This document shows positions 1 through 9,046 of a stretch of 64,000 nucleotides of DNA, piece after piece. The notes under the pieces are model-generated. The model searched no databases, had not been told where the DNA came from, and was given only the letters and a program-made list of their open reading frames with translations. Made by a program: the position numbers and the translations under genes. This stretch comes from Anaerolineae bacterium (GTDB lineage: Bacteria > Chloroflexota > Anaerolineae > Aggregatilineales > J027): the NCBI GenBank assembly GCA_008933735.1, contig WBUL01000015.1:23235-87234 (forward strand). Direction: 5' to 3'. Every line of letters begins with the position of its first letter. The stretch's first letter is position 1.

Positions 1-308
1 CTCACGCTTTTGAAACCAGGATCAATTGGTTCACCCACCACGCCGCGTGGGTCATAGTCCCCCGTAGCGTTGACCGCAATGGCGCTGGCGGGCGAACGCA
101 ACTGCTGGGCGATTTTTTCGCAGATGAACAGGGCCTGGCTGGCAAGCGAGACCAGAAACAGGTCAATTGGGTTGACTTCCTCGTTCGGGCCACCCATCAC
201 CAGCGGAGCATCGACCACAAAATGACGTGATTTGGCGGTGACAATGGTGCGCCCGTGCTGCCCTAATGCCCGCGCGGTGACTGATGTGGTGGCTAACTTT
301 GTGACCAT
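1..308 (-). CDS. OsmC/Ohr-family protein, N-terminal part (runs off the window)
   Basis: Only the first 102 codons are present; the gene continues past base 1. The ATG at 308-306 opens a frame reading MVTKLATTSVTARALGQHG, followed by an acidic GGPNEEVNP stretch and a helix beginning LFLVSLASQALFICEKIA. This order (beta-rich start, G-G-x-N-E/D-x-x-x-P, then a long helix with a Cys-like position) is that of the OsmC/Ohr fold. Family members reduce organic hydroperoxides with a two-cysteine centre. Here a Cys lies in the helix at FICEK; the second Cys would be outside the window, so peroxidase activity cannot be judged. The gene follows the cytochrome c gene by 11 bp on the same strand, so the two are probably co-transcribed. 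A non-enzymatic OsmC-like protein is possible. Confidence 0.7.
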   Translation of the reverse strand, partial: MVTKLATTSVTARALGQHGRTIVTAKSRHFVVDAPLVMGGPNEEVNPIDLFLVSLASQALFICEKIAQQLRSPASAIAVNATGDYDPRGVVGEPIDPGFKSV

Positions 309-319
309 AGTGTTTGTTC

Positions 320-745
320 CTAAAGCGTCATGAGAAACGCTATTAAATCGGACACATCCTGTGATGAAAGGTGTTTCGCATAATCAGAGTACATAGCATT
401 GTTAAAGCCATTGACGACATACGCCCCCGGACGAAGAATGCTGACGGACAGGTATTCTTCTGCACTTAGATCCGGCACACGATCTTCAGCGCGGTCAGAA
501 ATACCGCCCAGATTCGGCGCAACCGTAAAACGAGAAGGTTTTGGCTCGACCGCGTGACAGGAAGTACACGGTGGTGCACCATCCACCCCATTTGTAAAAA
601 TTTCTGCCCCGCGTTCCGGGTTGCCGCTCATCATCGCAACTGGTGTTGGCTCATCAGTCTTTTGAGCTGACGGGTCTTTTTTCTCGCCGCCGGAGCAGGC
701 TGCCAGCAGCACCATAACAAGAAGCATCAAACTGATCTTGGGCAT
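320..745 (-). CDS. Cytochrome c lipoprotein (class I, single haem)
   Basis: A 141-aa protein with a lipoprotein signal peptide: hydrophobic segment and lipobox LAAC with Cys17 as the lipidation site. A short charged, Pro/Thr-containing linker follows. The haem-binding motif CTSCH is at residues 60-64 and a likely axial Met is near residue 118 (NAMYSDY). The final DVSDLIAFL helix is the usual C-terminal helix of class I c-type cytochromes. The protein should sit on the outer face of the membrane and carry electrons; its partner is not visible here. The start is well supported by a purine-rich ribosome site (GGAGAGGAG) just upstream of the ATG at 745. It lies upstream of the OsmC-like gene on the same strand. 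Confidence 0.88.
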   Translation of the reverse strand: MPKISLMLLVMVLLAACSGGEKKDPSAQKTDEPTPVAMMSGNPERGAEIFTNGVDGAPPCTSCHAVEPKPSRFTVAPNLGGISDRAEDRVPDLSAEEYLSVSILRPGAYVVNGFNNAMYSDYAKHLSSQDVSDLIAFLMTL

Positions 746-902
746 GGCTTTTTTCTCCTCTCCTTCACAATATCCTTATTGAAGAGGAAAACCGGTTGGG
801 CTTCACCAAGCTGAAGGCGGAATTGTTATTCAGGCTTGGGGTGTGGGCAGAGCTAAGTCGAAAGTCGGAGGGAGAATACGAAACACTATCAGAATGGTTG
901 CA

Positions 903-3900
903 TTACCCGCGTACTGGATTCATAGTCATGGTGCGGGTTTTGTAATCTGCCGGAATGCTGACAAAAATCCGTGTTCCCTGACCAGGGGAACTTTCTACTT
1001 CAATAGTGCCATTCATTCGCAGTGTACGTTCGCGCATGGATTGCAGACCAAGATGACCGGGAAAGGAGTCTAGCATTTCAAAACCGATGCCGTTGTCGGA
1101 GACTTGCAGCGTAATCGCTGTGTCTGTCCGTTTAATGGTTAAATTCACCTCGCTGGCCTGGGCATGTTTGATGGTATTGTGGAGTGCTTCGCGGGCAATC
1201 CGGTACAGCGATTCCTTCATGTCCAGGGGAATATCTGGCTCATTGCACAGATCGACATTGACTTTCAGCCCATGCCGTACCTGTAACGCAGCAGCCTGCT
1301 TGGAAAGCGCCGTGATCAGCCCTTCATTTTCCAGTGATTCGGGGCGCAGTTCAAAAATAAGTGCCCGCATTTCTGTCAGACCCCCTTCCGCCAGTGCCAA
1401 GACGTAATCCAGCGGCTCATGCAGTCGTGCCGGATTGCGATCCAGGAGCGCACGGGCGGTGCGTGCGCCCAGCGCAATGCCGTAAAGCGCCTGCGACACC
1501 GAATCGTGCAGTTCACGGGCCAATCGGTTGCGTTCTTCCAGCACCGCGAGTTCTTGAGCCTGGGTATAAAGACGGGCGTTCTCGATAGCAACAGCGGTCA
1601 GATCGGCTAAAATCCCCATAACCCAGATGTCGGATTCAGAGAAATAGCCGACTTCACTGGACTGCACATCCAGTACGCCTATAAATTTATCTCCCACAAT
1701 CATGGGTACAGCCACTTCTGAACGAGCATTGGGCAGCGTAGGGGTCAGTTCAAATTCTGAAGAGCTGGTATCATTGATGAACATCCCCCGGCGTGAACAG
1801 GCGGCTTGAGCGACAAGCGAAGTTTTGCAGTTCACCTCCACGTGCAGCGGTTTGTTATTTTGGATGCCTGTCGCCTGTACCAATTCATCGCCTGTCTCAT
1901 CCACAAGGTAAATAAAGATATGGTAACGCTCGAAGTTAACGCGGCCTAGCAGCACGACGGTATCCAGGAGTTCTTGAACATCCAGCAGTTGGGAAGCCGC
2001 CGCGCTGACTTTGGCAACGGTTTCCAACTCATGTGCCCGCTGCTGTTCAATGAGATAGGCCCGCCGGGTGGCTACAATGGCTGAGGCGGTGGGTTGAATC
2101 GCTTTGAACAAAGTCCGCATTTCCGCGTTAAACGTCTGCGGCTCTGTCCAGATAAAGCTCAGCATACCATGCCACTGGTCACGTGCTTTCAATGGGATGT
2201 CAATGATTGCGGGGGCTTCTTCTGCTTGTGGCAGCGTGCGTGCCTGGATAACCTCAGCACGTGAGTCGGTGAACACATTTTCCACAAATACCAGCTCATC
2301 CGGATTCTGGTGCGCCATATGCAAAAAGGGCAGCTCATCAATCCGGTAGATACGTTTTGGCAGGGATTCCAGAGGAACAAACTCATCAGCGGAGCGTATG
2401 GCGACCACCTCAACCTCCGTCGCATTGTGATTTTGCCCTCTGGCATAACTCAGGCTTGAGAATTTTGCGCCGTAACGTTCCGCCAGTGTCGAGACCGCCG
2501 CCAGGATGTCACGCTCATCCCGTGCCTGAGACAGTGCGGCATTAACCTGGGCCAGCGCTTCGGCCTGCTGACGTGAAGCCTCGGTTTCAGCCTGTAAACG
2601 GATGCGCTCAAATGCCGCCACCACCAATTCTCCGATACCTGCTGTCAGGCGGATGTCCTGTGCGGTATATTTGCGGGTGCGGCTGCTGTGAAAGGTCAGC
2701 CCACCCACCCAGCGATTGTTAATCCACAGGGTGGTACCAATGAGTGCCCGCGTTTTAATCGATTCCCAGTTTTTTGCGGTGACCGGATCAACACGCGGGT
2801 CAGTCCAGATGTCTTCAATGACCCATATTTCATCGCGCGGCATGATTTCTGCAATCGGGAAAGCCGCTTTGGGGTAACGCTGCCCAGCAAAGGGCAGATG
2901 GGTGCCGTCCCCACGAGTAATGGCAGCGACTTCCAGATAGGTCGCTTTATCATAATCATAATTTTCCCAGATGTTCAGGATGACCGCCTGCGCCGCAGGG
3001 TCAATGCTTGCAACCGCCTGCACAATCTCCTCAAAAGACCTGGCCACGTTGATTTTTTTGCTCATGCGGTAGAGAAATTCGCTTTCCTGACGGGCTTCTT
3101 CTTCCGCCAGATAAGCCCGGCGGCTGGCAACAATCGAGGAGATGGGCTGAATGAGTTCCGTGTAAATATATTTTTCTTCCTCAGAAAAAACATGTGACTC
3201 ATCCCAGTAAATGGTCAGAATGCCTTTGTAACCACGCCCACTGTACAGCGGCAGGAGCGCCAGCGCGCGGGCAGCGGCGTTTTCCTGTACCAGATGACGA
3301 TTTTCCTGTGAGAGGCGGCTGTCGGTGGTCACATTTTCGATGAATAACACCCGGTTTGGCTGATGAATCCACCACTGGCGGATGCTTTCATCACGCAGCA
3401 TAACGGTAGAATGCTGTTCTTTCTCAAAAATATGTGCTTTGCCATCTTTGTAAATCGCAACGCTGCGAGAATCTCCTGTTTCGGTAGCTTCGTCGTAATC
3501 CACATAGGATAAGATCATGCCATAGACATGGTGCTGGTTGGTATATAACGCGACAGCCTCAAGGATTTCTACCTCATTGGTGGCCTGCGACAGGGCGGTA
3601 TTGACTCGCAGCAGATATTCCGCGCGTGCGGCACGCTCACGATTTTCTTCAAGCAGACGCATGGAATCAATAACGGGCGCGATCTGCTGGATGAGCGACT
3701 GGTAAACTCGGGTGTCCTGTTCGGTGAATTGATAGGGTCTGCTCCAGTTGAACACCAGCAGTCCAACCCAGCGGCCACGATTCTTGAGCGGTAGAAAGGC
3801 CGAACTCACAATGCGATATGCGGAAGATTCCTCGTGAGTAGCATACCCCATCATGTCTGGCGAAAGAGAAATAAGAAAAGGACTGTCCGGGCTGTTTTCC

Positions 3901-5801
3901 CAGAAATCGGCGGCATAATCCACCGTGGGAAAACGAGCGCCGATGCCCATTGGCACCGCATTATCGGCTGTCCATTCGGCAATAAGTTCTGCCCATTCAA
4001 CTTTGCTCGATGAATCCGTAAAAAGGTAGGCCAGCAAACCTGCTGACGCGCCGTTTTCCCGTGCATAGCTGCTGGCGGCTTCCAGAAGTTCCGCCGGGGT
4101 TGCCGCACGAGTCAGTTGATTTGAGGCTTCATACAGGAGGTCGATTTCGTTTTTGGCGTTTTCCAGCTCAACCGCACGTTTTTGTACCTGCTCAAACAAG
4201 CGCACTGAGTCGATAACTGGAGCAGCCTGCTGAAGTAATGATTGGAAGATTCGCTCATCGCGTTCGCCAAAAGTATAGGGATTACCCCAGTGGAAAATCA
4301 TCAGGCCAACCCAGCGCCCCTGATTGCTGAGAGGGAGAAAAACCGCGCTGCCAATTTGATGCCCTGCTGTAATTTCTCGCAATAGGCCATTATAAAAAGG
4401 GGAATTGGCGGGTTCCTCGATAAATACTGGCTGATCGGGGTGCTGCATCCAGAATCGGTTATCATGCTTTGTGACCGGGAAAACAGTCCCGATGCCCCAG
4501 GGAACAGCATCGTCTTGTGCCCACTCTGCGACCAATTCACCCGATAATACTTCGCCCGCCGAATCCAGATGAATGTAGATCAGCAGCGCTGCATTCGCAT
4601 TTCGTTCCTGGGGGTATTCGCTGGCAGCTTCCAGGAGCTCCGCCGGAGTTGCCGCACGAGTCAGACGGCTGGATGCCCGATACAGGATGTCAATCTCGTT
4701 TTTGGCGGTTTCTACCTCCATTGCGCGGCGTTGCGCCTGCTCAAAGAGCTGGACAGAGTCGATTGCCGCCGCCGCCTGCTGCTGAAGTGATTTGTAGATG
4801 CGATGATCTCGTTCGGTAAACTGGTAGGGTTTACTCCAATTAAAAACAACAATGCCAACCCAGCGTCCCTGATTGTTCAAGGGCAAAAAGGCGGAACTGG
4901 CGATGTGATAAATCATCGCATTTTTCCGCATGTTTTCATTATAGTGCTCCGAATGAAGCGAGTCAGAGATCAGTATCGGTTGGTCAGGGGACTTTTCCCA
5001 GAAGCTGGTCACATAATCAGAAACTGGGAATCGATTGCCGACTCCCCAGGGAAGGCTTAACCCAGTTGTCCACTCGGCGGCTAACTTGGCCCACTCAAAC
5101 TGACCGGAGGCATCCACATACAGAAAAGCCAGCAGTCCGGCGGTTGCACCATGTTCACGTGCATAATCACTGACGGCTTCCAGCAGGTCAGGTGGGGTGA
5201 GTGCCCGCGTGAGTTTGTTGGATGCTGCATACAGAATATCAATTTCATTTTTTGCGATTTCTAATTCAAAAGCGCGTTTTTGCGTTTGCTCAAACAGGCG
5301 TACCGAATCAATGACGGGTGCCGCCTGCTGTTGAAGGGCGGTAAAAATCCGCAAATCACGCTCATCAAACAGATATGGGTCGCTCCAGCCAAACATCAGA
5401 ACACCCATCCAGCGCCCCTTGTTGTTTAATGGCAAAACTGCTACGGCAATGATCTGATGGTGAACAAAAAAATCACGGGTTTGCGGGTCTATTCGATTAT
5501 CGGACAGGGTGTCATAAATCAGGGTTGGGCGTCCTGGCTGTGCCAGCCAGACCTTTGTAAAATCCAGGGTGGCTGTCTGGTAACGTGACCCGATCCCCAG
5601 AGGAACACCCTGCCCGACATACCACTCTGCAACGACTTCCAGTTCCATCGAGTCCATATGAAACAAAACGCCCGTGCTGGCACCGTTGCTGCGGGCGTAG
5701 TCGCTGGCGGCCTCCAATTGTTCGACGGGGGTGGACGCCTGGGTCAGCTTATTGGAGGCGGTATACAGGATGTCAATTTCGTCCTTGAATAAACCTGCCA
5801 T
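903..5801 (-). CDS. Soluble sensor histidine kinase with eight tandem GAF-like modules
   Basis: A 1632-aa protein with no membrane segment. Residues about 8-727 are four closely similar units of about 180 aa. Each opens with a heptad-rich helix of the type NEIDILYxASxxLTRA and contains an LPLxNxGRWVG core. Residues about 728-1270 hold three more diverged units, and about 1275-1420 a canonical GAF domain. The C-terminal 206 residues are a NarX/DesK-type kinase: the dimerisation box LARELHDSVSQAL places the phospho-acceptor at His1432, followed by an N-box near REALHNTIKHA, a G-box DNGIGF and the final GLQSMRER helix of the HATPase_c domain. It should phosphorylate the response regulator encoded 4 bp upstream. 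The ligands are unknown. The long linker helices could transmit signals as a coiled coil. Confidence 0.93.
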   Translation of the reverse strand: MAGLFKDEIDILYTASNKLTQASTPVEQLEAASDYARSNGASTGVLFHMDSMELEVVAEWYVGQGVPLGIGSRYQTATLDFTKVWLAQPGRPTLIYDTLSDNRIDPQTRDFFVHHQIIAVAVLPLNNKGRWMGVLMFGWSDPYLFDERDLRIFTALQQQAAPVIDSVRLFEQTQKRAFELEIAKNEIDILYAASNKLTRALTPPDLLEAVSDYAREHGATAGLLAFLYVDASGQFEWAKLAAEWTTGLSLPWGVGNRFPVSDYVTSFWEKSPDQPILISDSLHSEHYNENMRKNAMIYHIASSAFLPLNNQGRWVGIVVFNWSKPYQFTERDHRIYKSLQQQAAAAIDSVQLFEQAQRRAMEVETAKNEIDILYRASSRLTRAATPAELLEAASEYPQERNANAALLIYIHLDSAGEVLSGELVAEWAQDDAVPWGIGTVFPVTKHDNRFWMQHPDQPVFIEEPANSPFYNGLLREITAGHQIGSAVFLPLSNQGRWVGLMIFHWGNPYTFGERDERIFQSLLQQAAPVIDSVRLFEQVQKRAVELENAKNEIDLLYEASNQLTRAATPAELLEAASSYARENGASAGLLAYLFTDSSSKVEWAELIAEWTADNAVPMGIGARFPTVDYAADFWENSPDSPFLISLSPDMMGYATHEESSAYRIVSSAFLPLKNRGRWVGLLVFNWSRPYQFTEQDTRVYQSLIQQIAPVIDSMRLLEENRERAARAEYLLRVNTALSQATNEVEILEAVALYTNQHHVYGMILSYVDYDEATETGDSRSVAIYKDGKAHIFEKEQHSTVMLRDESIRQWWIHQPNRVLFIENVTTDSRLSQENRHLVQENAAARALALLPLYSGRGYKGILTIYWDESHVFSEEEKYIYTELIQPISSIVASRRAYLAEEEARQESEFLYRMSKKINVARSFEEIVQAVASIDPAAQAVILNIWENYDYDKATYLEVAAITRGDGTHLPFAGQRYPKAAFPIAEIMPRDEIWVIEDIWTDPRVDPVTAKNWESIKTRALIGTTLWINNRWVGGLTFHSSRTRKYTAQDIRLTAGIGELVVAAFERIRLQAETEASRQQAEALAQVNAALSQARDERDILAAVSTLAERYGAKFSSLSYARGQNHNATEVEVVAIRSADEFVPLESLPKRIYRIDELPFLHMAHQNPDELVFVENVFTDSRAEVIQARTLPQAEEAPAIIDIPLKARDQWHGMLSFIWTEPQTFNAEMRTLFKAIQPTASAIVATRRAYLIEQQRAHELETVAKVSAAASQLLDVQELLDTVVLLGRVNFERYHIFIYLVDETGDELVQATGIQNNKPLHVEVNCKTSLVAQAACSRRGMFINDTSSSEFELTPTLPNARSEVAVPMIVGDKFIGVLDVQSSEVGYFSESDIWVMGILADLTAVAIENARLYTQAQELAVLEERNRLARELHDSVSQALYGIALGARTARALLDRNPARLHEPLDYVLALAEGGLTEMRALIFELRPESLENEGLITALSKQAAALQVRHGLKVNVDLCNEPDIPLDMKESLYRIAREALHNTIKHAQASEVNLTIKRTDTAITLQVSDNGIGFEMLDSFPGHLGLQSMRERTLRMNGTIEVESSPGQGTRIFVSIPADYKTRTMTMNPVRG

Positions 5802-5805
5802 AAAC

Positions 5806-6444
5806 TCACTCGCTTAAGCTCTCGACCAGTCCTATCCGAACGGCATACAGTGCCGCCTGCGTTCGGCTGGACACATTCAGTTTACTCAGGATGTTGCTGA
5901 CGTGCGTTTTAACGGTTTTTTCGCCAATCGTCAAAATCTGGGCGATTTCTTTGTTGGCCTTGCCTTTTGCCAGCAAACGTAGTACCTCCGTTTCCCGTTC
6001 AGTGAGGGCTTCGGGGCTGTCCGGGGTTCGGACTTCACGCATCAGGCGCTCGGCTGCTTTGGGAGAAAGCTGCACCTGTCCCATCGCTGCTGCTTTGATA
6101 GCGCGAGTCAGTTCATCAGATTCCGTGTCTTTCAGCAGATAGCCTATGGCGCCCGCCCGAATCGCGCCGATCACAGCATTATCTTCAAGCACGCTGGTCA
6201 GCGCGATAACTTCCGTATCTGGCAATTCTTTACGAATGATCCCGATGGCGGTTACGCCATCCATTTCGGGCATCAGCAAATCCATCAGTACGACATCGGG
6301 CTGCAATTGACGGGCAAGCTGTACCGCTTGATTCCCGTTCATCGCCTCACCCACGATCTCAAAATCATCATCCAGCGACAGGAACATCCGTAAGCCCTGA
6401 CGCACCACGGCATGGTCATCTGCAAGTAAGAGACGGATTGGCAT
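5806..6444 (-). CDS. NarL/FixJ-family response regulator
   Basis: A 212-aa two-domain regulator. The receiver domain (about 1-120) has the acidic pair Asp9-Asp10, the phospho-acceptor Asp55 in VVLMDLLMPEMDG and the conserved Lys in GYLLKD. The C-terminal LuxR-type helix-turn-helix (about 145-210) reads LTERETEVLRLLAKG and KTVKTHVSNILSKL. It is the first gene of a two-gene unit with the GAF-repeat kinase, which begins 4 bp after its stop, so the pair almost certainly forms one phosphorelay. The 157-bp gap upstream holds a perfect 10-bp palindrome (ATAGTACTAT, 6483-6492). That could be an autoregulatory site, but this is only a suggestion. Target genes are unknown. Confidence 0.95.
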   Translation of the reverse strand: MPIRLLLADDHAVVRQGLRMFLSLDDDFEIVGEAMNGNQAVQLARQLQPDVVLMDLLMPEMDGVTAIGIIRKELPDTEVIALTSVLEDNAVIGAIRAGAIGYLLKDTESDELTRAIKAAAMGQVQLSPKAAERLMREVRTPDSPEALTERETEVLRLLAKGKANKEIAQILTIGEKTVKTHVSNILSKLNVSSRTQAALYAVRIGLVESLSE

Positions 6445-6540
6445 AGAAACGCGCTTTCCTTAAGTGTATGTGGATTTTTAAGATAGTACTATAACATCCT
6501 TTCAAAAAAGCAGAAGAAATATCCGACTAAAGTAGGAGTC

Positions 6541-6570
6541 TTGCGCGACAGGGGAACTTGTTTTTACAAT
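6541..6570 (+). promoter_or_regulatory. Possible promoter for the membrane protein/glycosyltransferase unit
   Basis: TTGCGC at 6541-6546 and TACAAT at 6565-6570 are separated by 18 bp. They lie 32 bp upstream of the ATG at 6602, in the divergent gap opposite the response-regulator gene. The spacing and elements fit a housekeeping sigma promoter, but the -35 box is only partly matched. Confidence 0.4.
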
Positions 6571-6601
6571 CAGCACCATTGAGGTGAATCAGGAAAACAC
6601 C

Positions 6602-7198
6602 ATGACCGAGAGTGTTGAAGAACGCCAGCTAGTCCCTTCAAGCGGCAGTGTAGAGCAGTCAGAAGACAAGCCGTACCGTCAGGCGGCACGGGGGAGAATC
6701 GTGACCTTTCCCTTTGCCCTGGGACTGATTGCGCTGGGAGTACTGCTCCTGCTGGCACCGGAAATCGAAGGGTTTGACGTGACCCTGCCGATTGCCCTGT
6801 TGATTATTGTGGCGGCCTTTGTGCTGACTAATCTGTTCCGATTTTTCGCTTCTGGACGGCGGGAGCGTGGGTTATATTTTCTGGCGCTGGTGCTGATTTC
6901 TTTTGGGGTGGTATTGGCAGTTATTGTGAATATTCAGGATGCTGACCCGGCAGAATGGTGGCCGCTGGTGTTGGTTGGCATCTCATTATCCTTTTTTGCC
7001 ACCTATGCGTTTGAACGCCAGCATGAAATTGGTCTGGTGGGGGTAGGACTGCTGGTGATGATTGCGGCGGTGGTGGCGCTGCTGGTTACTTCCGATGTCA
7101 TTCCGCAGGAAGTCATCGACACTGTGAAAGATTACTGGCCGCTCCTGGTGGCCTTTATGGGGGTGACGCTGATTCCACTGGCGTTCCGGCGGGGATAA
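6602..7198 (+). CDS. Six-TM membrane protein, LiaI/LiaF-like hydrophobic region
   Basis: A 198-aa protein: about 35 polar N-terminal residues, then six hydrophobic segments separated by very short loops, ending ...IPLAFRRG. I chose the ATG at 6602 because an AGGA ribosome site lies 7 nt upstream; a GTG at 6584 in the same frame has no comparable site. The repeated short TM hairpins and the final WPLLVAFMGVTLI segment resemble the membrane part of LiaI/LiaF or DUF5668-type proteins, which sense or moderate envelope stress. No enzymatic motif is visible. It is the first gene of a plus-strand run, and the next gene (a glycosyltransferase) starts 4 bp after its stop, suggesting an envelope role. 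Confidence 0.75.
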   Translation: MTESVEERQLVPSSGSVEQSEDKPYRQAARGRIVTFPFALGLIALGVLLLLAPEIEGFDVTLPIALLIIVAAFVLTNLFRFFASGRRERGLYFLALVLISFGVVLAVIVNIQDADPAEWWPLVLVGISLSFFATYAFERQHEIGLVGVGLLVMIAAVVALLVTSDVIPQEVIDTVKDYWPLLVAFMGVTLIPLAFRRG

Positions 7199-7202
7199 AA
7201 CG

Positions 7203-8291
7203 GTGCGGATTGCGATTGATGCCAGCCGTACAACGGTTCATCAGCGTACAGGAACAGAAAATTACGCGCTTCAATTGATTCGTCGCCTCCTGGCTTTAGA
7301 CACTTCCCATGAATTTCACCTGTATTTCCGTGACGAGCCGCCAGATCACTTATTCCCTACAAAAAATTACACCCCCCATGTGATACCGTTTTTACGTGCG
7401 TGGACACATGTCCGTTTTGCCAGCGAGGTGTGGCGCATTCGCCCGGATGTGACTTTTGTGCCTGCCCACACCTTGCCTGCGGCCTTCCCCGGTAAAGCGG
7501 TCGTTACTGTGCATGATCTGGGCTATTTGTATTTCCCGCAGGCCCATCCACGCCGCGAATATCACTATCTGGATTTAACGACTCGGCACAGCGCTCACCG
7601 TGCCAGTATTGTGCTGACCGATTCAATCGCCACGCAGCAGGATTTAGTCTATTTTTATGATGTTCTGCCGGAAAAAACCCGCGTGGTGTATCCTGGGATT
7701 GATGAAAATCTTGCTCCTGTGCGCCAAAAATCAGGGGTGGAGGCGATGCGACGAAAATATCGCTTGCCGGAAAACTACCTGCTGTTTATCGGGACGCTGC
7801 AACCCCGTAAAAATATCGAACGTCTGGTGAATGCTTTTAGCAAATGGCAGGAGAACTCGCGGCGGCAGGATGTCCTATTGGCACTGGCTGGCAAACCTGG
7901 CTGGTTATATGAACCTGCCTGGGCGGAGGGGAAAAAAAACGTCCGCCTGCTGGGTTATATCGATGATGCAGATATTGCCGCCCTCTATTCCGGCGCGTTA
8001 GGGTTAGTATTCCCGTCGTTGTACGAGGGCTTCGGGTTTCCTGTGCTGGAAGCAATGTGCTGTGAGACCCCCGTATTATGTTCCAGCACCTCGTCCCTAC
8101 CGGAACTGGCTGGTGATGCGGCGATTCTGGTCAATCCTGAAAGTGTGACAGCGATTGAAAACGGCATCCGACAGTTGGTAGAAGACCCCATCACCCGCCA
8201 GAGTCTCATTGAGCGTGGGCGTGACCAGGTGAAGGCATTTACCTGGCAGAAGGCGGCTGAGGCTGCTCTTGCCGCACTGGAGGAAGCATGA
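7203..8291 (+). CDS. Glycosyltransferase family 4 (GT-B fold)
   Basis: A 362-aa enzyme with the two Rossmann-like halves of GT4 retaining transferases. The N-terminal half contains the acceptor-side motif VVTVHDLGYLYFP (about 100-112). The C-terminal donor half begins with the nucleotide-sugar loop GTLQPRKNIERLV and contains the signature YEGFGFPVLEAM, whose two Glu residues form the E-x7-E motif that binds the sugar nucleotide. The start is GTG at 7203. The stop overlaps the next gene (GT26) by 4 bp, so the two are translationally coupled. The likely role is adding a sugar (mannose, glucose or rhamnose type) to a cell-surface glycan or glycolipid on the cytoplasmic side. The exact donor cannot be read from sequence. 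Confidence 0.93.
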   Translation: MRIAIDASRTTVHQRTGTENYALQLIRRLLALDTSHEFHLYFRDEPPDHLFPTKNYTPHVIPFLRAWTHVRFASEVWRIRPDVTFVPAHTLPAAFPGKAVVTVHDLGYLYFPQAHPRREYHYLDLTTRHSAHRASIVLTDSIATQQDLVYFYDVLPEKTRVVYPGIDENLAPVRQKSGVEAMRRKYRLPENYLLFIGTLQPRKNIERLVNAFSKWQENSRRQDVLLALAGKPGWLYEPAWAEGKKNVRLLGYIDDADIAALYSGALGLVFPSLYEGFGFPVLEAMCCETPVLCSSTSSLPELAGDAAILVNPESVTAIENGIRQLVEDPITRQSLIERGRDQVKAFTWQKAAEAALAALEEA

Positions 8292-9046
8292 CGCGCCCCC
8301 GCATCCTGGGTGTTCCAGTTGATCCTGTCACATTTGAGGAGATGCTGCAAAAAATCGGGGAATGGGCTGCGAGCACGGGGCTGCATCAGATTTGTACCGT
8401 AAATCCAGAATTTGTCATCGTAGCGCAAAATGACCCTGTTTTCTATGAAGTATTACAGCACGCGGATTTGTGTGTGCCGGATGGCTGGGGCGTGGTATGG
8501 GCGCTGCGAATGCGGGGGATTCATGTGCCAGAACGGGTGACAGGTTCGGATGGGGTGCCGATGATCGCTGAACGTGCTGCGGGTAAAGGATGGCGGTTAT
8601 TTCTGCTTGGCGCGGGGCCAGGCGTTGCTAAACAGGCCGCGCAGTTCCTGCATGACCAATATCCCCTGCTGAAAATTGTCGGCACCTACGAAGGCAGCCC
8701 GCGCCCCGAAGAAGCCGAAAAAATTATCCAGCTTGTCAACACCGCCCAACCGGATATTTTGCTGGTGGCTTATGGCGCCCCAAAGCAGGACATCTGGATT
8801 TATCAGCACAAAGGGGAACTCCAGGTCAAAGTAGCCATGGGCATTGGCGGCACCCTGGATTTTATTACAGGGGCTGTTCCGCGTGCGCCCCGATTTTTCC
8901 GCCGCACAGGGTTAGAATGGCTGTACCGCCTGTATTTGCAGCCGTCGCGCTGGCGGCGGATGTTACGCCTGCCATTGTTCGCATTCTATGCGCTGTGGTA
9001 TGGTGAGAATCTAACCAGAAAGAAACGCGATGGCGCTCACGATTGA
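8288..9046 (+). CDS. WecG/TagA/CpsF-family glycosyltransferase (GT26)
   Basis: A 252-aa protein matching the GT26 family at full length. Family hallmarks in order: ILGVPVDPVTFEEML at the N-terminus, VCTVNPEF-like QICTVNPEFVIVAQ, VPDGWGVVWALR, FLLGAGPGVAKQAA, VAYGAPKQDIWI and MGIGGTLDFITGAV, then the basic C-terminal segment with FRRTGLEWLYRL that associates the enzyme with the membrane. Known members (TagA, WecG) add N-acetylmannosamine or its uronic acid to an undecaprenyl-PP-GlcNAc acceptor. This suggests a second step in a lipid-linked glycan pathway whose first step could be the WecA-like enzyme at 56595-57641. It overlaps the flanking GT4 genes by 4 bp and 17 bp. Confidence 0.92.
   Translation: MTRPRILGVPVDPVTFEEMLQKIGEWAASTGLHQICTVNPEFVIVAQNDPVFYEVLQHADLCVPDGWGVVWALRMRGIHVPERVTGSDGVPMIAERAAGKGWRLFLLGAGPGVAKQAAQFLHDQYPLLKIVGTYEGSPRPEEAEKIIQLVNTAQPDILLVAYGAPKQDIWIYQHKGELQVKVAMGIGGTLDFITGAVPRAPRFFRRTGLEWLYRLYLQPSRWRRMLRLPLFAFYALWYGENLTRKKRDGAHD

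Noticed and set aside
843..1073. A short plus-strand frame across the kinase 3' end
   Set aside because: It overlaps the end of a certain gene on the other strand and has no ribosome site or motif.
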